Shown here: one piece after another, positions 60,298-64,000 of the stretch
Numbering within the stretch: the first letter of the stretch is position 1
Layout: each line of letters begins with the position of its first letter
DNA from: Actinomadura parmotrematis
GTDB lineage: Bacteria; Actinomycetota; Actinomycetes; Streptosporangiales; Streptosporangiaceae
Length of the DNA: 64,000 nucleotides
Direction of reading: 5' to 3'
Assembly: GCF_019458805.1 (NCBI RefSeq)
Contig: NZ_JAIBOA010000005.1
Location: forward strand, 1 to 64,000
Translations under genes and position numbers: made by a program
Notes under the pieces: generated by a model
Database searches by the model: none
The model's input: only the letters and a program-made list of their open reading frames with translations
What the model was told of the DNA's origin: nothing

Positions 60298-61441
60298 GGC
60301 GCCCGGGCTGAGCGTCCGCCTCAAACTCACCCTCAGCTACGCCGCCTTCCTCATGCTCGCCGGCGTCCTGCTGCTCGCGGCGGTCTGGGCGTTCCTGCTG
60401 CGCTACGTCCCCGACCGGGCGCTCCTCGGCCCCACCGTCACCACCGTGGACGGCGTCTTCCCCATCCGCTCGGTCCTGCTGCGCGTCTTCGCGCCGAAGG
60501 CCGCCCTGGTGCTGGCGTTCCTGCTGGTGTTCGGCCTGGCGGGCGGATGGATCCTCGCCGGCCGCATCCTCGCTCCCCTGACCCGCATCACCAACGCCAC
60601 CCGCCTGGCGTCGACCGGATCGCTCTCCCAGCGGATCCGGCTGCCGGGCCGCAAGGACGAGTTCCGCGAGCTCGCCGACGCCTTCGACACGATGCTCGCG
60701 CAGCTCGAAGCGCACGTCGCCGTCCAGCAGCGGTTCGCCGCCAACGCCTCGCACGAGCTGCGCACCCCGCTGGCCGTCTCGAAGGCGCTCCTCGACGTGG
60801 CGCGCGCCGACCCCGGCCACGACACCCGCGAGGTCATCGACCGCCTCCACACCGTCAACACCCGGGCGATCGAGCTCACCGAGGCGCTGCTCCTGCTCAG
60901 CCGCGCCGACCAGCGGTCCTTCACCCGCGAGCACGTCGACCTGTCCCTGCTCGCCGAGGAGGCCGTCGAGACGCTCCTGCCCCTGGCGGAGAAGCACGAC
61001 GTCACCATCGAGACCTCCGGCGACGTCACCCCCGTCGCCGGCTCACCGGCGCTCCTGCTGCAGATGACCACCAACCTCGTGCAGAACGCGATCGTCCACA
61101 ACCTGCCCGAGCAGGGCATCCTGCGGATCAACACCGGAACCCGCTCCGGAACGGCGGCGCTGACCGTGGAGAACACCGGCGAGAAGCTCGCTGCCGAGCT
61201 CGTATCGACGCTCACCGAACCGTTCAAGCGCGGCACCGAACGCCTCCGCACCGACCAGGCGAACGTCGGCCTCGGCCTGGCCATCGTCGACACCATCGCC
61301 CGCGCGCACGACGGAACCCTCACCCTCGCCCCGCGCCCGTCCGGCGGGATGAGCGTCACCGTGGAGCTACCCGCCGGGGAAGGCCGAAGGAGTCAGGCCA
61401 GTGCGGCCGCCTTGCGCAGCAGCACCGAGCGTTCGCGCTGA
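60290..61441 (+). CDS. Sensor histidine kinase, HisKA class
   Basis: A 383-residue kinase. TM1 is at about 13-38, a very short exported loop of about 25 residues follows, and TM2 at about 70-92; then HAMP (APLTRITNATRLAST), the H-box NASHELRTPL with His155, N-box TNLVQNAIVHN, and G-box NVGLGLAIVDTIARAH. The short loop suggests it senses the membrane. GTG 60290 overlaps the regulator stop. The C-terminal end past PAGEG is Ser/Arg/Ala-rich and overlaps the convergent ECF gene by 49 bp, so the real stop could have been lost or the tail may be genuine. Confidence 0.92.
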   Translation: MRRAPGLSVRLKLTLSYAAFLMLAGVLLLAAVWAFLLRYVPDRALLGPTVTTVDGVFPIRSVLLRVFAPKAALVLAFLLVFGLAGGWILAGRILAPLTRITNATRLASTGSLSQRIRLPGRKDEFRELADAFDTMLAQLEAHVAVQQRFAANASHELRTPLAVSKALLDVARADPGHDTREVIDRLHTVNTRAIELTEALLLLSRADQRSFTREHVDLSLLAEEAVETLLPLAEKHDVTIETSGDVTPVAGSPALLLQMTTNLVQNAIVHNLPEQGILRINTGTRSGTAALTVENTGEKLAAELVSTLTEPFKRGTERLRTDQANVGLGLAIVDTIARAHDGTLTLAPRPSGGMSVTVELPAGEGRRSQASAAALRSSTERSR

Positions 61442-62610
61442 TTGGCGCACAGCCGGGCCGCCAGTTCCAGCTCGGCGCGCGCTTCCGCGCGCCGCCCGAG
61501 CCGGGCCAGCAGTTCGCCGCGCACCGTGGGGACCAGGTGCGAGCCGGGGAGCCGGTCGGAGGCGACGAGCTCGTCCACGAGGGCCATGGCCTCCTCCGGG
61601 CCGGAGGCCATGGCGACGGCGACGGCCCGGTTGAGCTCGACGACGGGCGAGGGGGCGACCCGCCCGAGCGCCTCGTAGAGCACCACGATCCGGTCCCAGT
61701 CGGTCGCCTCGACCGAGGGCGCCGCCGCGTGGACGGCGGCGATCGCGGCCTGCAAGCCGTAGGGGCCGAGGCCGCGCGCCGACGCCCTGGCCAGCGCGGC
61801 CAGCCCGCGGCGGATCGCCGCACGGTCCCACCGCCGCCGGTCCTGCTCGGCGAGCAGGACCGGCGAACCGTCCGGACCGGTCCGGGCCGGGAAGCGCGCC
61901 GCCGTCAGCTCGCACAGGGCCAGCAGGCCGTGCACCTCCGGCTCGTCCGGCTGGAGCGCGGCCAGCGTCCGCGCCAGCCGGATCGCCTCGTAGGCGACGT
62001 CGGGGCGCAGCAGCCGGTCGCCCGACGTGGCCGTCGCCCCCTCCGTGAAGATCACGTACAGGACGCTGAGCACGCCGCCCAGCCGCTCCCGGCGCTCGGC
62101 GGCCGGCGGCGCCTCGAACGGCACCCCGGCCGCCGCGATCGTCTTCTTGCCCCGGGTGAGGCGGGCCTGCACGGTCGGCACCGGCACCAGGAACGCGCGG
62201 GCGATCTCCTCGCTGGACAGGCCGCCGACCACCCGCAGCGTCAGCGCCACCCGGGCCTCCGGGGAGAGCACCGGATGGCAGCTGATGAACATCAGCGCCA
62301 GCACGTCGTCGTCGATCCGGTCGGGATCGACGTCCTCCTCGGCCACCGGGCCGGCCGCCAGCAGGGCGTACCGGTCCTGGAGGGCGGTCCGGCGGCGGAT
62401 CGCGTCGATCGCCCGCCGCCGGGCCGTCGCCATCAGCCACCCGGCCGGGTTCGCCGGGGCGGCGACCGGCCAGGACACCAGCGCCTCGGCCACCGCCTCC
62501 TGGGCGGCGTCCTCGGCCAGCCCGAAATCGCCGGTGAGCCGGGTCAGCGCGGCGACGATCCGCGCCGCCTCGATCCGCCAGACGGCCTCGACGTCGGCCG
62601 CGCCGGTCAT
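61393..62610 (-). CDS. ECF sigma factor, ECF42 type with C-terminal DUF6596
   Basis: A 405-residue RNA polymerase sigma factor. Region 2: DVEAVWRIEAARIVAALTRL and AEDAAQEAVAEALVSWP, then WLMATARRRAIDAIRR; region 4: TLRVVGGLSSEEIARAFLVP through TVQARLTRGKKTI. A long helical C-terminal extension (LSVLYVIFTEGATATSGD to the end) is the DUF6596 domain, diagnostic of ECF42. No anti-sigma factor is present; in this class the extension itself is thought to control activity. It starts with ATGA over the stop of a YCII protein, its usual genetic partner. Confidence 0.94.
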   Translation of the reverse strand: MTGAADVEAVWRIEAARIVAALTRLTGDFGLAEDAAQEAVAEALVSWPVAAPANPAGWLMATARRRAIDAIRRRTALQDRYALLAAGPVAEEDVDPDRIDDDVLALMFISCHPVLSPEARVALTLRVVGGLSSEEIARAFLVPVPTVQARLTRGKKTIAAAGVPFEAPPAAERRERLGGVLSVLYVIFTEGATATSGDRLLRPDVAYEAIRLARTLAALQPDEPEVHGLLALCELTAARFPARTGPDGSPVLLAEQDRRRWDRAAIRRGLAALARASARGLGPYGLQAAIAAVHAAAPSVEATDWDRIVVLYEALGRVAPSPVVELNRAVAVAMASGPEEAMALVDELVASDRLPGSHLVPTVRGELLARLGRRAEARAELELAARLCANQRERSVLLRKAAALA

Positions 62611-62978
62611 GCGCCGGCCAGGGGCACCTCGTCGCTCCCCGCCACCCGCCGCACCTCGATCTTGGTCCCGCGGGCCGCCGGAACCCGCCTGGCCCACTCG
62701 ACCGCCTCCTCCTTGGAGGCGACGTCGAGCAGGAAGAAGCCCCCGAACAGCTCCCTGGTCTCGCCGTACGGCCCGTCGGTGACCACCGGGGCCTCGCCGC
62801 CGAAGTCGACCACGGCGCCCTGGCGCGGATCGTCCAGCCCCTCGGCCTCCAGCAGCACGCCGGCCTTGACCATGTCCCCGATGAACCGCTGGGTGGCGGC
62901 CATCAGCTCGTCGATGTCGGCCATCATGGCCGCGTTCGACGCGTCGGTGCCCCGCATGATCAGCAGGTACTTCGCCAT
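62607..62978 (-). CDS. YCII/DGPF domain protein, ECF42 partner
   Basis: A 123-residue YCII-related protein (MAKYLLIMRG at the start, VVDFGGEAPVVTDGPYGETR, EAVEWARRVPAARGTKIEVR near the end). DGPF proteins are regularly encoded with ECF42 sigma factors and are commonly under their control; their biochemical role is unknown. GAGGAGAG before ATG 62978. It is the first gene of the pair and is translationally coupled to the sigma factor. Confidence 0.92.
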   Translation of the reverse strand: MAKYLLIMRGTDASNAAMMADIDELMAATQRFIGDMVKAGVLLEAEGLDDPRQGAVVDFGGEAPVVTDGPYGETRELFGGFFLLDVASKEEAVEWARRVPAARGTKIEVRRVAGSDEVPLAGA

Positions 62979-63098
62979 CGCGCTCTCCTCGTCCGCCGGG
63001 ACCGCCTCTCGGCCCGCGCACCCTTACGTCGAACGAGCGGCCCGCGGATCGACACGACCCTGCGGAAATCTCTCCCCGCGAGCCGACGACGAGCGTGA

Positions 63099-63191
63099 CC
63101 GGACGCTCACAGCCTAGCCACGGGCGTGCAGGCCCCGACGCTCTACCACCACTTCGGGGAGCGGGCCGGACTCGTCCGCGCGCCCGCGTCG
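63099..63191 (+). pseudogene. Remnant of a TetR-family regulator cut by a Tn3-type element
   Basis: The plus frame at 63117-63191 reads ATGVQAPTLYHHFGERAGLV, the recognition-helix segment of TetR proteins (compare AGVSAPTLYHHF). Upstream, the frame meets a TGA at 63096, so the N-terminal part is gone, and downstream it runs into the transposon end at 63192, so the ligand domain is gone. Only some 30 codons survive. A short inverted repeat GAGCGT-N6-ACGCTC at 63091-63108 lies at the other border. Confidence 0.8.
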
Positions 63192-63229
63192 GGGGTCGAC
63201 GAACATCGGAACGAAAAGTCCCGTTAGCG
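63192..63229 (+). repeat. Tn3-type terminal inverted repeat, left
   Basis: The stretch GGGGTC, then a divergent middle, GGAACGAAAAG and CGTTAGC follows the classical 38-bp Tn3 end (GGGG.., GGAACGAAAA, CGTTA) in order and spacing. Only the left copy is in the window, so the match to the right copy cannot be checked. Confidence 0.75.
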
Positions 63230-63377
63230 GCTCTGTCGGCCGAGGCCTCGATTTGGCGCCGGGTTCGTGCTGTTGACCTGCGTATTCGTGTTCCGTCGCG
63301 GGCTTGGTTGCTGGCGGCGCGTAACGGTTGGATCTTCGTGCTGAGGCGGGGGTCTGGCTCGCTCTACTTTCTGGGCT

Positions 63378-64000
63378 CATGCCAGTTGAGTTCTTGAGTG
63401 ATGGCGAGGCGGCTGCCTATGGCCGGTTCGCAGGAGTTCCGCCTCGGGCGGAGCTGGAGCGGTTCTTCTTCCTGGACGATGCGGATCGAGCGCTGGTCGC
63501 GGGGCGGCGTGGTCCGCACAATCGGCTCGGCTGGGCGTTGCAGGTGACGACGGCTCGGTTCGTGGGCCGGTTCTTGCCCGATCCGCTGGAGGTGCCGGAG
63601 GAGGTCGTGGTCTATCTGGCGGAGCAGCTGGGGATCGAGGACGTCTCGCAGGTGAAGCGGTATGCCGAGCGGCGGGCGACGCCGTTCGAGCATCAGGAGG
63701 AGATCCGGAAGGCCTACGGGCTGCGGGAGTTCGGGGCGGTGGAGGCGGAGTTCACGGCGTGGGTGGACGCGCGGGCGTGGTCGACCGGCGACGGCAAGAA
63801 GACGATCTTCCATGACGGGGTGGTGTGGCTGCGGGAGCGCAAGGTGCTGCTGCCCGGGGTCACCACTTTGGCCCGGCTGGTCGCCCGTGTGCGCGACGAT
63901 GCGACCGAGCGGCTGTATGACGCGCTCTTCTACGTCATGACGCCGCGCCAGAGGGCCGTGATGGAGCTGCTGCTGGAGGTGCCCGACGACCGGCGGGTCT
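63378..64000 (+). CDS. tnpA: Tn3-family transposase, N-terminal part (runs off window)
   Basis: 207 residues of a Tn3 transposase, N-terminal DUF4158 region: MPVEFLSDGEAAAYGRF, then FFFLDDADRALVAGRRGPHNRLGWALQ and ALQVTTARFVGRFLPDPLEVP; later VVVYLAEQLGIEDVSQVKRYAERRATPFEHQEEIRKAYG. This resembles the DUF4158 N terminus of actinomycete Tn4556/Tn3-like transposases. The catalytic DDE region lies beyond the right edge. ATG 63378 follows a weak site. The open frame is intact as far as visible. Confidence 0.93.

Larger units (their letters stand above)
63192..64000 (+). mobile_element. Tn3-family transposon, left end and transposase N terminus
   Basis: Element start is inferred at 63192, where a Tn3-type terminal repeat begins, and it extends beyond the right edge. 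Lower GC and different codon use (TTC, GAT, GGT, TTG) start here compared with the neighbours. The insertion interrupts a TetR gene remnant. Between the repeat and the transposase ATG (63230-63377) I see no gene; it may hold the promoter. The other end, any resolvase and passenger genes lie outside the window. Confidence 0.85.

Overview
The window is very GC-rich, gene-dense DNA from a filamentous actinomycete. Third codon positions are almost all G or C, GTG starts are common, neighbouring genes often share ATGA or GTGA overlaps, and several genes look leaderless. The gene families (DUF3152, PucR, DrrAB-type ABC exporter, Lc7/roadblock cassettes, ECF42 sigma factor with a YCII partner, MprAB-like two-component system) fit Streptosporangiales or Thermomonosporaceae (for example Actinomadura) or Streptomyces relatives. 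Genus is not fixed by anything I can see. No rRNA, tRNA or CRISPR array was found. Both ends look like contig or element edges: the left end is a G/C homopolymer run, and the right end runs into a Tn3-family transposon.

Layout. 0-8.3 kb: partial sensor kinase, YigZ/IMPACT protein, DUF3152 metalloprotease-like protein, HAD-IIA phosphatase, acyl-CoA synthetase, RidA, TerD, and a doubly disrupted pseudogene. 8.8-15.2 kb: a small acyl-chain cassette (acyl-CoA oxidase-like, acyltransferase, divergent KAS III) flanked by DoxX and a PucR regulator; no ACP is present. 15.5-24.6 kb: secreted two-domain glycoside hydrolase, exported beta-carbonic anhydrase, a divergent membrane module (cupredoxin lipoprotein plus polytopic protein, facing a polytopic protein with a FixH-like domain plus a small membrane protein), an SDR, and an LCM methyltransferase coupled to pterin carbinolamine dehydratase.

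24.6-32.4 kb: two GT39 glycosyltransferases with glycine-rich loops and a GT2-GtrA protein, next to an MprAB-like two-component system. 32.4-37.9 kb: an alanine-rich protein, rsgA with a possible leader peptide, a DrrAB-like exporter and its divergent TetR regulator with paired operator-like sites. 38-40.1 kb: three roadblock proteins plus a DUF4388-like protein in one overlapping operon. 40.3-49.2 kb: GH13 enzyme with MarR regulator, FUSC transporter, NTF2-like protein, gpsA, methyltransferase, secreted protein with PrsW protease, LysR, histidine phosphatase.

49.2-54.7 kb: a MITE, then an Lrp-type regulator divergent from a 2-oxoacid dehydrogenase (E1a, E1b, E2) and phenylacetate-CoA ligase operon, which suggests oxidative breakdown of branched or aromatic 2-oxoacids to CoA thioesters. 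54.7-59.5 kb: regulator/target pairs with palindromes between them (XRE-cupin/methyltransferase, OhrR-like/small membrane protein, MarR/zinc-free MDR oxidoreductase) and a Ppx/GppA protein. 59.6-63 kb: a second two-component system and an ECF42-YCII pair. 63.1-64 kb: a TetR remnant cut by the terminal repeat of a Tn3-family element whose transposase runs off the window.

The best candidates for undescribed biology are the roadblock/DUF4388 operon, the cupredoxin/FixH-like membrane module, and the ACP-less KAS III/AT/acyl-CoA oxidase cassette. All functional links between genes are inferred from order, strand and family knowledge.
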